Source: Mesorhizobium sp. NZP2077 (GTDB taxonomy: Bacteria; Pseudomonadota; Alphaproteobacteria; Rhizobiales; Rhizobiaceae). From it: a stretch of DNA of 64,000 nt. Shown here piece by piece: positions 25,341 through 33,912 of this stretch. The stretch lies in contig NZ_CP051293.1 of NCBI RefSeq assembly GCF_013170805.1, forward strand, positions 6,330,001 through 6,394,000. The letters run 5' to 3'. The stretch's first letter is position 1, and every line of letters begins with the position of its first letter. The position numbers and the translations under genes were made by a program. The notes beneath the pieces were generated by a model. The model did no database searches. It was not told the DNA's origin and was given only the letters and a program-made list of their open reading frames with translations.

Positions 25341-25466
25341 GGCTGTTTCCTTCGGCAGATCGGCCGCGCCCATCGCGGCCTTCATGGCGACGAAGGCGGC
25401 GGGCGGTCCGGACTTGCACCCGCAGCGCCAGCGCAGGGCCGAAACGTCAGTGGAGGATGGCGAGCC

Positions 25467-25557
25467 CGGCTATTTTGTTTCGCGATGGAAAGGCCTGAAG
25501 CCGGGGTCCCCCCGCGGCCTGCCGCGGGGGGTGGAAAGGGCCGCCGGAAAATAGCCG
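25467..25557 (-). ncRNA. Structured 5' leader upstream of the DUF2493 gene (candidate cis-RNA)
   Basis: The outer stem is CGGCTATTTT (25467-25476) with AAAATAGCCG (25548-25557). The inner stem is CCCCCCGCGG (25508-25517) with CCGCGGGGGG (25522-25531), loop CCTG. Left and right gaps between stems (31 and 16 bases) match those of the DUF736 leader (28 and 17). Unpaired parts share TCGCGA and CC-GGGGTCCCC. Arms differ from the DUF736 leader at three outer positions with matching changes on the other arm, which supports a selected structure. Confidence 0.6.
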
Positions 25558-25696
25558 AGGCGCAGCCATTGCCGGTCCGGGCCGGCCGCTGCCCGATCGC
25601 CCTCTGGAAGGCCGTGGGCCGGCCCGCTTCCCGGCGAAGAAACGCGATATGCGTCCGACACCGGACGAGTTGCCGCCATCACGTTCCCCTTTCCGG

Positions 25697-26758
25697 TCAG
25701 ACCGCGAGACGCAAGAAGCGTGTGAGGTCCTGGGGTGCGAGCTGAACCCGCAAGGACGCTCTGAGCGCGTCCAGGCCGAGCAGACGCAGGTCCTCATTGA
25801 AGTCGCCGAGCTGCGGTGTCAGCACCATCGCTTCGATCCCGGCCGACTTGGCGCGCTCGATGAGGGTCGCCATTGCTCCGTTCCCTGCCGGATCGTTGTC
25901 GCGAGCGATGTAGAGCCGCCGCAGCGTGTCAGGAAACAGGATGGCCGCCAGATGTGCGGCCGATAGAGCTGCGATCGCTGGCAAGGAGGGCAGCGCTGAA
26001 CGTTGCGACAGCATCGTCTCGATGCCTTCACCGGCCGCCATCACGTCACTACAGACGCCGAAGCGGACCGCGTGCCCAAGCAGTTCGCCCATGGCGCGCC
26101 GCGGCGTGTCGATCGGAGCGCGGCCCAAATGGGCTTCGCTGAAGCCGCCAGGATCGAGCCATGTGCGGTGTGCGCCGGTGAGCTTGTCTTTGACGTCGGT
26201 GACAACCGCGATCATCGCTGGCCAGGTTTCGGTCGGCCCATGCTCGTCGGGACGGTAATAGCAGCGCGGATGAAATCGAAGACTTGCCGTTTCGTGCAAG
26301 GCCGTGATGGCGCGTGCACGCAAATATGTCTCGACGGGCGTGCCTGAGATCGGCTGCGACATGCAGACCAGCCGCCTGGCCGCTTCGACCGAACCGAAAG
26401 GAGCCGGATCCGATTGTCGTCTGCGTTCAGTTTTATCGGGAATTGGCCGGGGCGTGGTCAAGAAACTGCGCGCCTCATCAGCGACATCCTTGAACTCCGC
26501 CGCACCAAGAAACTCCCTGATGACGTCGAGCAGATCGCCGTGCTCGCCGGTGGCTGCGTCCGTCCACTTGCCTGCCTGGCCCTTACCGGAATCCGGACCG
26601 TCAAGGCGGACAAACATTGACCGCCCTGGTGAATTGTGAACATCGCCGACCAGCCAATACCGGCCTTCGCGGTGACCATTGGAAAGATAGCGTCGGCACA
26701 CCGCCTCGGCCTGTTGGGCAAGACGGCATGCCAATTCGGAAGCAGTGTGAGGAAACAT
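25697..26758 (-). CDS. Toprim domain protein (DUF7146/primase-like)
   Basis: The product is 353 residues. It has a DUF7146-like N-terminal part (ASELACRLAQQAEAVCRRYL, then GKAGKWTDAATGEHGDLLD-like text) and a toprim domain at about residues 230-330 with the conserved glutamate in VMAAGEGIETMLSQ and the DxD motif in YIARDNDPAGNGAM. Such proteins resemble plasmid primases and may make primers on the transferred strand. The ATG at 26758 is preceded by an ideal AGGAGG with 7-base spacing. Its start shares bases with the stop of a small upstream frame. Confidence 0.88.
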   Translation of the reverse strand: MFPHTASELACRLAQQAEAVCRRYLSNGHREGRYWLVGDVHNSPGRSMFVRLDGPDSGKGQAGKWTDAATGEHGDLLDVIREFLGAAEFKDVADEARSFLTTPRPIPDKTERRRQSDPAPFGSVEAARRLVCMSQPISGTPVETYLRARAITALHETASLRFHPRCYYRPDEHGPTETWPAMIAVVTDVKDKLTGAHRTWLDPGGFSEAHLGRAPIDTPRRAMGELLGHAVRFGVCSDVMAAGEGIETMLSQRSALPSLPAIAALSAAHLAAILFPDTLRRLYIARDNDPAGNGAMATLIERAKSAGIEAMVLTPQLGDFNEDLRLLGLDALRASLRVQLAPQDLTRFLRLAV

Positions 26759-26979
26759 CAAGCCGCCTCCTTCTCACAAACGCGCTGCACAGGATAGCGC
26801 TGAAGGACCTTCCCAGGCTCCGCTCGCGTCGGACGCTCCGAACGAGGCTTCCATCGCCGCGCGCCAAACGGTCGTGTCAATGCGTTGACCCCGTTCCAGA
26901 TGGGGAGGGAGAAGCAGAACTGCCGCGAGGATGGCCGTGGCTGGGTCGTGTTGGTGGGCGTCGAAAACGAAACGTTCAT
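26758..26979 (-). CDS. Small hypothetical protein upstream of the toprim gene
   Basis: A 73-residue frame (start MNVSFSTPTNTTQPRPSSRQ, end LQRYPVQRVCEKEAA) ends in a TGA that overlaps the toprim ATG (TGATG), as expected for translational coupling. No family is recognised. The protein is polar and basic. Another overlapping frame on the same strand (26774-27340) mixes parB-remnant sequence and is not supported. Confidence 0.4.
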   Translation of the reverse strand: MNVSFSTPTNTTQPRPSSRQFCFSLPIWNGVNALTRPFGARRWKPRSERPTRAEPGKVLQRYPVQRVCEKEAA

Positions 26980-27086
26980 TGGGTAAGTCCTCGGGAGAAC
27001 GACACGGGAAAGCCCGCCGGCGCTCTCTCTGACCGGACGGGTTCAAACCCGTCTCAGCCAAGACTCTCACTCTGACCACCGCCCAC

Positions 27087-27118
27087 AAAAATGCCCGGCG
27101 CTCTTGCGAGTGCCGGGC
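27087..27118 (-). terminator. Rho-independent terminator after the parB remnant
   Basis: On the minus strand TGCCCGGCACTC, loop GCAA and GAGCGCCGGGCA form a 12-bp stem with one mismatch, directly followed by TTTTTG. It begins about 26 bases after the parB remnant stop at 27144. Confidence 0.85.
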
Positions 27119-27143
27119 AGTGGGTGGCGCGGAAGAGCCGTGA

Positions 27144-27717
27144 CTATTCGGCGGCGTCGAGATGCTGTTCGTCCCCGTCACCAGCCAATCCACCCTCGTC
27201 GTCACCCGCGAGGAAGTCCGGCAAAGTTTCGTCTGCGCCGTCGGCATTGTGCTCGACCGCTTCGACATCAAGGTCGACAAGCCGCAAGGTTCAGGCAGCC
27301 AGCCACGGTCGGCGAGCACCCGCTCCGCCTCCTTGGCCATATCGTCCTTCTTGAGGTGGTCGATAAGCTGGGCCGCGCGCTCACCGTCGCCCTCGCGAAC
27401 CGCCTCGATAATCCGCGCCTGGTGACGCGTCCGAGATAGTTTCCGACCGTCGGCCGCCAGCCGGAATCAACCATGTCGAGCCCGACCACCCCGGCCAGAT
27501 GATCGGCTTCGGAAAGGCGCTGCCGGACGCCATGCGCTGAGATGGCGCCGTTGCCGAAGCGATCGGCCCTGTCATAGAGGGCGTTCACTCCGAAGGAGGC
27601 GCAATGGGCGAACAGCGCGGCTCGCTCGTCATTGTTGAACGCCGCAAGCGCATCCCACAGCTTGTTGGCGTCTGCCGGCAGGCGGGTCTCCCAAGTCGCA
27701 TGGCGGGCTTCGATCGC
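27144..27717 (-). pseudogene. Decayed parB-like partition gene (C-terminal remnant with two frameshifts)
   Basis: Three consecutive frames on the minus strand join into one ParB-like C-terminus. From 27717, after an in-frame TAA at 27718-27720, it reads AIEARHATWETRLPADANKL and FNNDERAALFAHCASFGVNA. It continues LSEADHLAGVVGLDMVDSGW to about 27422, then shifts frame to QARIIEAVREGDGERAAQLI and ADRGWLPE. It shifts again near 27283 to LRLVDLDVEAVEHNADGADE and stops at 27144. The N-terminal ParB nuclease/DNA-binding part is missing. In intact elements a ParB-like gene follows ardC at this place. A short upstream in-frame piece (FSGFPVRLVRDVFSRYRSLG) is unassigned. Confidence 0.8.
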
Positions 27718-27873
27718 TTATGCGTAGGGCTTGTCACGAAGCTGGGAGGACTGGGCAGGGAAGACCGTGCCGCGGACAGAAACCTCCATCGCGACACCCA
27801 GTGAGCGGTACCGAGAGAACACGTCCCGCACGAGCCGAACCGGGAAGCCGGAGAAGCGCGTTCCGTGGCCCCA

Positions 27874-28836
27874 TCACGCCGCCTCCCTTTTGTCGGTCGC
27901 TGCTGCCGAGGTCGCTTGGTGATCGACACCAGGCTGGAAACCGAGGATGAATTCGGCGGCCTTCGATGCCGCGCTGGCCGCGCGGACAATGGCGCGATTG
28001 TCTTCGCGCAGGACCTCCAGCCATGAACCGATATAATCGGCATGGCGCACCGTCGGCGCGATGGAGAGCGAGGCACAGATGAAGGCGCCCGCCAATTCGG
28101 CGACTAGTTCCTCGCGCACGTAGGATTTGGAGCCGAAGGAACCGGTCATGTCACGGTCGAGCCGGGAGGAATGACCCGACCAATGCCCCAATTCGTGGAA
28201 GGCGGTCCGGTGCCAGTTGATCGGCTCGAAATAGGCGGCGGGCGGCGGGACCTGCACGAAGTCACTCGCCGGGCTGTAGAAGGCGCGGCTGCCGCCGATC
28301 CGAAAGTCCGCGCCGGTGGCCCGGATCAGTGTCTCTGCTTGCGGTTCGACGATCCCCGGCGGAGGTGGTGGTGCGAGGGCGGCGATGTCCTGCGGCAGGT
28401 TCTCACATTGATCTGCGTTGAAGATTGTGAAGCGTTTTAGGAATGGAATAGCCTGCGCTTCATCACCGCTCTCGCGGGCTCGCTTCTTCTCGTTGCTGGG
28501 AATGAAGCGGTCGGCGAATACGACGGTCGTACCGTGCTCGCCCTTCCTGACGTTACCGCCGAGTGCGAGCGCCTGGCTGAAAGTAAGCCAGCTCTGCCCC
28601 GAGAAGCCATGCTCGATGACCGCGCCCCACAAGATCAGGACGTTGATGCCGGAGTAACGGCGATGCGCTGACGCATTCCACGGCATGGCGAGCGGCGCCT
28701 TTGCCGCGGCGGTTCCCCAAGGCTGCACCCAGGGGACACGTCCGGCTTCCAGTTCGGTGATGATCTTGTCGGTGATTTCCTGATAGAGGCCCGTGCGGTC
28801 ATTGCCGGAACGGGCGCGAGCGGTGTTTCTGTACAT
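27874..28836 (-). CDS. ardC: ArdC-family antirestriction / ssDNA-binding zincin-like protein
   Basis: The product is 320 residues. The N-terminal ssDNA-binding (DUF1738) domain is clear: YQEITDKIITELEAGRVPWV, PWNASAHRRYSGINVLILWG and TFSQALALGGNVRKGEHGTT. The metallopeptidase-like domain has the zinc motif FHELGHWSGHSSRLDR near residue 214 and the downstream EELVAELAGAF. Plasmid ArdC protects incoming single-stranded DNA from restriction, so in an ICE it helps establishment in a new host. Its stop lies at the edge of the parB remnant. Confidence 0.94.
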   Translation of the reverse strand: MYRNTARARSGNDRTGLYQEITDKIITELEAGRVPWVQPWGTAAAKAPLAMPWNASAHRRYSGINVLILWGAVIEHGFSGQSWLTFSQALALGGNVRKGEHGTTVVFADRFIPSNEKKRARESGDEAQAIPFLKRFTIFNADQCENLPQDIAALAPPPPPGIVEPQAETLIRATGADFRIGGSRAFYSPASDFVQVPPPAAYFEPINWHRTAFHELGHWSGHSSRLDRDMTGSFGSKSYVREELVAELAGAFICASLSIAPTVRHADYIGSWLEVLREDNRAIVRAASAASKAAEFILGFQPGVDHQATSAAATDKREAA

Positions 28837-29152
28837 CGCGGTTCTCCGCGACGGGCGCCAGGAGCCTCTCTCCCGCCTTCAACCCGTCACGGCAACCCGG
28901 TCCGCACTCTGCCTCTCATCGGATCCGTCTCGATACCCATCGGCGGCAGGAAAAGACGCCGGCATGACAGGGCTCGCGTCAGGGCTGGAAGCCCGCATGG
29001 GGGAAGGCCCGTCGCAGACGGGGCTTCAGCTTCGCCGACGGCCCTGCCCCGGCAGGGGGGATGCCCAGCGGGGCCCGCTCCAACGCCTACTGCCGCAGGG
29101 AACGAAAACCAGAGGTAACAATTATCGATGCAAACCAAGCGTGGGTGTTTGC
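28837..29152. other. GC-rich leader between ardC and the DUF4336-like gene
   Basis: This 316-bp divergent gap must hold both promoters. It contains several GC-rich hairpins, for example CCCTGC/GCAGGG near 29042-29057 and GAAGCCC/GGGCTTC around 28989-29028. Part of it (GGCTGGAAGCCC) resembles the DUF2493 leader, but the complete nested-stem layout could not be found, so it is not called as a third copy. Confidence 0.4.
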
Positions 29153-29878
29153 ATGCCGAAGGTCCATGAGACATGGCAAGTCGAGCCGCACGGCCGGTTG
29201 AAGGCGGTCGCTGACGGTCTCTTGACGGTCAGCGGCGAGATCCAGATGCCGCTTGGTCATTTTCCGCGGCGAATGACGGTGGTCGGCCTAAGAGGAAACC
29301 GCACCGCGATCTGGAGCTGCATTCCCCTTGCAGAGCCGGAAATGCATGAGATCGAAGCGCTTGGTGAGCCGGCCTTTCTCATCGTGCCGGGTGCCGGCCA
29401 TCGGCTGGACATCAAGCCTTGGAAGCTCCGCTATCCCCAAGCGAAAATTGTCTGCCCGCCGGGCGCGCGGGAGGCCGTAGAGAAGGTGGTCTACGTCGAT
29501 TCGACTGCGGATATCTTTGACGATCCTTCCGTTCGGATGGAAACGGTGCCGGGAGTTGCGGAAAAAGAGGCGGCGCTGTTCGTGCGCCGCGACGGCGGTA
29601 CAACCCTTGTCGTCAACGACATCCTCGCCAATGTGCGCCACCCCTATGGGATTGGCGCGCATATCATGGCGCGCCTGCTGGGCTTCGGCGTCAACCGGCC
29701 GAGCACGCCGCGCGCTGCAAGATGGTTCTTTGTGAAGGACGGAAAGGCGTTGGGCGCGGCGTTTCGCAAATGGTCTGAGGACCCGGACCTTGTGCGCATT
29801 ATTGTCAGCCACGGCGATGTCATTACCAACAAACCGCGCAAGGTTCTGGAGCGGGTTGCGCAAGATTTCGGGGCGTGA
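29153..29878 (+). CDS. DUF4336-like protein (metallo-beta-lactamase-like fold)
   Basis: The product is 241 residues (MPKVHETWQVEPHGRLKAVA onward). It resembles DUF4336 proteins, a degenerate metallo-beta-lactamase-like group: MTVVGLRGNRTAIWSCIPLA, FLIVPGAGHRLDIKPWKLRY, YPQAKIVCPPGAREAVEKVV, then TLVVNDILANVRHP and a final VRIIVSHGDVITNKP. The frame is open much further upstream through the ardC leader, but the ATG at 29153 gives a compact protein. Substrate is unknown. This is the first plus-strand gene after the ICE backbone and may already be outside it. Confidence 0.7.
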   Translation: MPKVHETWQVEPHGRLKAVADGLLTVSGEIQMPLGHFPRRMTVVGLRGNRTAIWSCIPLAEPEMHEIEALGEPAFLIVPGAGHRLDIKPWKLRYPQAKIVCPPGAREAVEKVVYVDSTADIFDDPSVRMETVPGVAEKEAALFVRRDGGTTLVVNDILANVRHPYGIGAHIMARLLGFGVNRPSTPRAARWFFVKDGKALGAAFRKWSEDPDLVRIIVSHGDVITNKPRKVLERVAQDFGA

Positions 29879-29954
29879 GCAAAGGCCCTCCCCGCCTGGT
29901 CGTTGGAGGCAGAAGCGGTACGAGAAGGGAGCGGCTGGCCGATGTTGCGAACTA

Positions 29955-30175
29955 CAGGCGCACGGAGAGCGCCACACCTTTTCGTCAAACAATCCCAGGG
30001 CGGAGCAAGGAGCGAAGCGACGCGGCGCAGACCCCTGGAGCTGCTCCGCAGCCCAAGGGATCCATGCCGTGAGCTTCGAGCGCCACCGACAGTCCAGAAT
30101 TCTGATACGCCGCGTTCGTCGGCAACCGTCACGGCATGGATCCCCGGGTCAAGCCCGAGGATGAAGAACCGGTAG
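29955..30175. repeat. Rhizobiales palindromic intergenic repeat (RIME-like)
   Basis: GGGATCCATGCCGTGA (30057-30072) and its perfect 16-bp inverse TCACGGCATGGATCCC (30129-30144) flank a 56-bp spacer. The right arm runs into CCGGGTCAAGCCCGAGGATGA, a sequence common in intergenic repeats of Rhizobiales. The preceding stretch (GGCGGAGCAAGGAGCGAAGC) is also typical of such mosaics. No gene fits in the interval 29879-30215. Confidence 0.7.
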
Positions 30176-30215
30176 GCGTCCCGCCCCTTGAAGGCGGTCA
30201 GAGGCCGTGTCCAGT

Positions 30216-30539
30216 CTAGGCTTTTGGCTTCGCCTTCCTGACTTCCTCGATGGCCATGTTCAATGCCGTTTCAAAGGCGTGCCTCAAGCCGGAAATCTTG
30301 TCTTTCCTCAGCGCGGCTGTTTGTTTTGAAATGGGCGCGAGTTCCCAGATGAGCGCGTTGCCTGTCTCCAGCAGGTGAGCCAGAGCCGCATCCGTTGCCT
30401 GGCTCGTTTCCAGAAGATCGCGCGACTTCCCGATGTTCAGCTGCAAATGACGCGTAATCCCTTTCACGTTGCCCGCTTCCGCATGGATCGCCTCCCGGCG
30501 CAACTTATGCAGGTACTCCACCGCTTCTCCGATTGGCAT
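30216..30539 (-). CDS. Hypothetical protein, helical
   Basis: The product is 107 residues (MPIGEAVEYLHKLRREAIHA, then ITRHLQLNIGKSRDLLETSQ, end EEVRKAKPKA). It looks all-helical and has no recognised family. The ATG at 30539 with GGGAGGA 4 bases upstream is preferred to the earlier in-frame ATG 14 codons before. It stands alone after the palindromic repeat. Confidence 0.5.
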   Translation of the reverse strand: MPIGEAVEYLHKLRREAIHAEAGNVKGITRHLQLNIGKSRDLLETSQATDAALAHLLETGNALIWELAPISKQTAALRKDKISGLRHAFETALNMAIEEVRKAKPKA

Positions 30540-30835
30540 TTGTTCCTCCCTTGCTGTCGAACGGATCATCGTACGCCTCATTCTGAAAGAGGCCGCGCGA
30601 TATCTTGGGTTTGGCGACTTGGAGCCGGACCGATGGCTGCAAGCTTGCCCAACCCGCGCCTGGGTCCATCACAAAGGTCTATGATGAAGCGGGTTACTTG
30701 GTCGCCGCTGTCAATTTCTCAGACGTGATGCTCGACCATTCCCACCAGCTGGCGATCAGCGATCCGCCCACCGAAGAGCCGGGCGTCATGCGGCCAGGCT
30801 GACGTCACGCGGCGCCGTTCTATTCAGGATGACCT

Positions 30836-31270
30836 TCAAAACGAAGTTCGATTTTCAAAGAGTGTCCAATGCCGATTGTCACCGGAATCGTCTCTGCCTT
30901 GCTGATTCTCTTTGTGGTCCTGTTTTTGACTCACGCCGAGCGTGATCTCAAAAGCTCCCCGACGTTCTATCGCATAAGACGCCGGCTCTCCATTCTGGGT
31001 GGGCGGCCAGTCATTTTCGCCGATCGCGGAGGTCCCAATGATGGGGATCAGCGGCGGCTCCGCGGTCGCTAAATGCCGGGATTTGAGTTCCTTGATTTCG
31101 TCGTCGCGCCGCGCGATGCGGCTCTCCAGGTTGGCGATACGCTCGGCTAAAAAATAGCGGCCTATCATAAACCCGCTGCTGCCAAAAAGCATGGCGAACG
31201 AAGCAAACGCGATGGGGTTGGCCAGGACCAGCACAGAGTTTGTTTGGAAGAAATCGATGAGGTCTTGCAT
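30836..31270 (-). CDS. Hypothetical membrane protein with coiled coil
   Basis: The 144-residue product begins MQDLIDFFQTNSVLVLANPI, has one membrane helix at about residues 15-42 (IAFASFAMLFGSSGFMIGRY), then a heptad-like segment (FLAERIANLESRIARRDDEI, KELKSR) and a polar tail. No family recognised. A 67-codon frame on the other strand (30869-31072) also begins with a hydrophobic segment and cannot be fully excluded as the real gene. Confidence 0.5.
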   Translation of the reverse strand: MQDLIDFFQTNSVLVLANPIAFASFAMLFGSSGFMIGRYFLAERIANLESRIARRDDEIKELKSRHLATAEPPLIPIIGTSAIGENDWPPTQNGEPASYAIERRGAFEITLGVSQKQDHKENQQGRDDSGDNRHWTLFENRTSF

Positions 31271-31966
31271 CGCGTCAGCCCCGAAATTGGTAGCAACTCG
31301 CCCATTCCACCCAGACCGGCCTATGGATGCTCTCGCAAAGCGCTCGTTCGATCAACTGGACGAAATGCCTGCGCCCAATGAACCCTTCCCTGGGATAGCG
31401 CGACGCCCGAACACATTGGCATCACACCAACCTGGGTCGGTTGGCAACCGGCTCACGGCACAGCGCGATCGACGTCAAGCTAGGTCTGTTGGTGCCCTAC
31501 ATCATCCCAGTATAAGGAATATATTCCCATTCCGTCAAGGCCCCATTGACTCCAATGTTCTTGTTTTGCGCACTTCTTGGTGGATTGGTACAGGAGGTGG
31601 GCCATGGAACTTCGCTTGAACTGAAGGCGCGGCGCGTGAAGAACTCGCACGCGGTGTCGCGGCCGCTGAAGTCGCTCTCCTCGACCAGATGGCGGGCGGA
31701 GCTCGGCGGGATCGAGCATGGCTGGGATCACCCCTTCACCGCCGAATGGCGACATGACAAGGATGTTCGAGCGCGTGGTGGAACCCGCCACGCATGCCGC
31801 TAAAGCGGCTGCGACCGAGCTGTCGCATATCGGGCTCGAAGCTGACGGTGAACCATGTCGGGCAGCATGCTGAGATGCGGGCAGAGGTCGCCGCGGCTCA
31901 GTCAGCGAAGTTCGCGAGCGAGGCGTGAAGTTTCAATACGCTGCGCGCCTCGCGTCATCGATGCGA
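31271..31966. other. Region without a supported gene
   Basis: About 700 bp with only short frames on both strands and no domain motifs. A GC-rich part (31620-31860) could be an old gene remnant because one minus-strand frame reads SNILVMSPFGGEGVIPAMLD without stops for ~100 codons, but I cannot assign it to a family. Confidence 0.4.
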
Positions 31967-32287
31967 TCAATAATTGCCGTTGTAATAGCGATCGTCGCAG
32001 GGCGCGGTGTAGATGCGGCCGTAGCGGTCCTGGTAGCGGCACATCTGTTCGCCACGGGGCTGCTGCGGGGTGGTGGCCGAGCCGACGACGGCGCCGAGCA
32101 GCGCGCCACCGGCCGCGCCGATGACCGTGCTCTTAGTGTTGCCGCCGATGGCCTGGCCGACGAGAGCGCCGCCGGCGCCGCCGAGCAGGGCGCCCGTCGT
32201 TGCCCGCTGCTGTCCTTCGGTCTGAGACTGGCAGCCAGCAAGTGCCGCGGTCATCAGCACGGCGGCGATGGCTTTGTGAAAGGTCAT
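31967..32287 (-). CDS. Glycine-zipper lipoprotein
   Basis: The 106-residue product has a signal peptide with lipobox ALAGC (residues about 16-20), a glycine-zipper region (TTGALLGGAGGALVGQAIGG and STVIGAAGGALLGAVVGSAT) and a short C-terminus CRYQDRYGRIYTAPC with two cysteines. It is expected in the outer membrane or periplasm. A longer upstream frame ends in the same stop, but only the ATG at 32287 gives the signal peptide. A paralogue with the same tail is at 36815-37078. Confidence 0.8.
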   Translation of the reverse strand: MTFHKAIAAVLMTAALAGCQSQTEGQQRATTGALLGGAGGALVGQAIGGNTKSTVIGAAGGALLGAVVGSATTPQQPRGEQMCRYQDRYGRIYTAPCDDRYYNGNY

Positions 32288-32946
32288 GGAGGTCTCCCTT
32301 AAAGGTCTGAAATCCCTATCGATCGTCCCGTGCGGTCGCATTGCGGCGGAACGGGGGCACCGCCGCTCACGATATGAGACATAGTTTCTCGGGCGTTGAT
32401 GGGGGCGCGCTTCCTGGCAAACGTCGATTTCCCGAGATTTGACTGCCGCTCGAAGAAGGCTCCATTCGATACAAAGTGTCGACGAGTGTGTAACCCAATG
32501 GCAGCATCGGCTCGCTAGCATGGACAGCCTAGGGCTGAGCACCCTGCCCTGTTTGGCGGCAAACTATGCAAGAGGCTTGCACGGCCAATCCAGCCACCGC
32601 GGATTCTCGAAGAACCCGCGCCGCGCAGTATGTGCGCATGTGTGAAATCGGACGAAGGCGAATTGTGGGACAGCCCGGGACTGGTCGTCGCTACAGCCAA
32701 AATGGTGTTCGCGGCTGCGAACGGCACCAAGCCAAATGTGGGCGATAACGCGAAGGTCGATCTCTGAGAGCTCGAGGCAAAGCCAGGCCGCCCTGCATCA
32801 TTGCCGGGGAAGCACGTGACCGGTCGCGCCGGCCGGTAGAGGTTGCACCGCTTGTCGACCTGCTTGCACATCCTGCGAACCCGACACCGATGGTTTTGGA
32901 GCCGATGGCGGCAAAGATTTCGTCTAGAACCTGGTTGCGGCCAGGC
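32288..32946. other. Region without a supported gene
   Basis: About 660 bp with no convincing gene. A 45-codon plus-strand frame (start about 32630, ending VGDNAKVDL) looks protein-like but is short and has no recognised family. It may be a remnant. Confidence 0.35.
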
Positions 32947-33687
32947 CTAGCGCAGCAAGCCCTCTTCCTCGAACACATCCCATCCCTCTAACTTTGATGC
33001 CGGTCCTTCTTCTTTGCCAGTTCTTTTCGCACCCTTGCCCTTGCCAGCGCGCGTCAGCGCGGCCTTCCCGGCGCCGCGCCGCCTGTTCTCGGCAACTTCT
33101 TGCGCATCCTGTTCTCTCCAGAGGGTCGGTAGGTCGCGATCGAGCACGTCCTCGATGTGCCGTGGATGGAAAACATGGAAGGTGACGGCCTTCGACCGGC
33201 CGCGCATCTTGACTGTACGGGTGCCGACGCTTCGCAGCCGACCGTCTTTAAGCCATTTGTGACGTTCGCGGGCAAGGATCGTCAGGATATCCTCTGCCTC
33301 GCGCGGCAGGACGGGTAGGTCTTCAATGTCTTTCAGCGTCTCGGAGATGATGGCCGAAGCGGCTTCGAACGCATCGACCTCGCCTTCGGGCATTTGAATT
33401 GCGATGCGACCGATCTCCACCTTGGGGTGCTTTCGCAAGGCCCATGGCAGGCGCGCGCGCAGTTCGCGTTCAATGCCTTTGACGCGAACTGCGGATCCGA
33501 GCGTCGCTGAAGGCGGTAGCGGCCACTCCGCAATCAACTCAGGCGCGCTGCTCGTTCCTTGGTTGGTCGTCGCCCGGCTTAGCATGTGTTTCTGAACGAT
33601 GTTGATCAAGATGGCGCCGGCGCGCGCCAGTGCTTTCCCCGCGGGTGACTTACGCTTCCCTTGAGTTTTTGGCCGGCGCTGTTTCAT
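32947..33687 (-). CDS. Hypothetical basic protein
   Basis: The 246-residue product has a very basic N-terminus (MKQRRPKTQGKRKSPAGKAL), an alpha/beta middle (ELRARLPWALRKHPKVEIGR, then IQMPEGEVDAFEAASAIISE), a segment ILARERHKWLKDGRLRSVGT and a basic C-terminus ending LEGWDVFEEEGLLR. I do not recognise the family; nucleic-acid binding is possible from charge alone. The ATG at 33687 with an AAGGA 9 bases upstream is chosen over one 19 codons earlier. Confidence 0.55.
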   Translation of the reverse strand: MKQRRPKTQGKRKSPAGKALARAGAILINIVQKHMLSRATTNQGTSSAPELIAEWPLPPSATLGSAVRVKGIERELRARLPWALRKHPKVEIGRIAIQMPEGEVDAFEAASAIISETLKDIEDLPVLPREAEDILTILARERHKWLKDGRLRSVGTRTVKMRGRSKAVTFHVFHPRHIEDVLDRDLPTLWREQDAQEVAENRRRGAGKAALTRAGKGKGAKRTGKEEGPASKLEGWDVFEEEGLLR

Positions 33688-33861
33688 GCGGCCTGTCCTT
33701 TTGTTCGTATCGCGGTGTTGCACGGCGTTTGGAAAGTTCAGCAACGAAGATGACCTGCACCCATGACGCTTGAGAAGCGCAATAGTTGCACCCCAAGTGG
33801 CCGCGAAACATGAGCGCGCATCTCGCGCCGAGCGCGTCGCCTATAGCGCACGGGTGACACG

Positions 33862-33886
33862 GGAACTTCACCCTGACAATCCCGTT
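33862..33886 (+). promoter_or_regulatory. EcfG-type promoter of the PAP2 gene
   Basis: GGAAC (33862-33866), 16 bases and CGTT (33883-33886) match exactly the alphaproteobacterial general-stress sigma factor EcfG consensus. The start codon at 33913 lies 27 bases after the -10 element, giving a short leader with a GAGG ribosome-binding site. Confidence 0.75.
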
Positions 33887-33912
33887 GTGGCCTCGGAAAT
33901 GAGGTCTTGCGC

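Noticed and set aside
27036..27053. tRNA T-arm-like sequence GACGGGTTCAAACCCGTC
   Set aside because: No acceptor stem, D arm or anticodon arm can be placed around it on either strand, so it is not a tRNA or an obvious att site.
26774..27340. A 188-codon minus-strand frame between the parB remnant and the toprim gene
   Set aside because: It mixes an out-of-frame part of the parB remnant, the terminator and leader DNA. Homology to ParB switches frame inside it.
28793..29152. N-terminal extension of the DUF4336-like frame
   Set aside because: It reads through the GC-rich ardC leader and antisense ardC start; the ATG at 29153 gives the domain length.
30869..31072. Plus-strand 67-codon frame with a hydrophobic start
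   Set aside because: It overlaps a longer minus-strand frame with a membrane helix and coiled coil that looks more protein-like, but the choice is not certain.
32630..32770. A 45-codon plus-strand frame ending VGDNAKVDL
   Set aside because: Too short, no ribosome-binding site and no recognised family.
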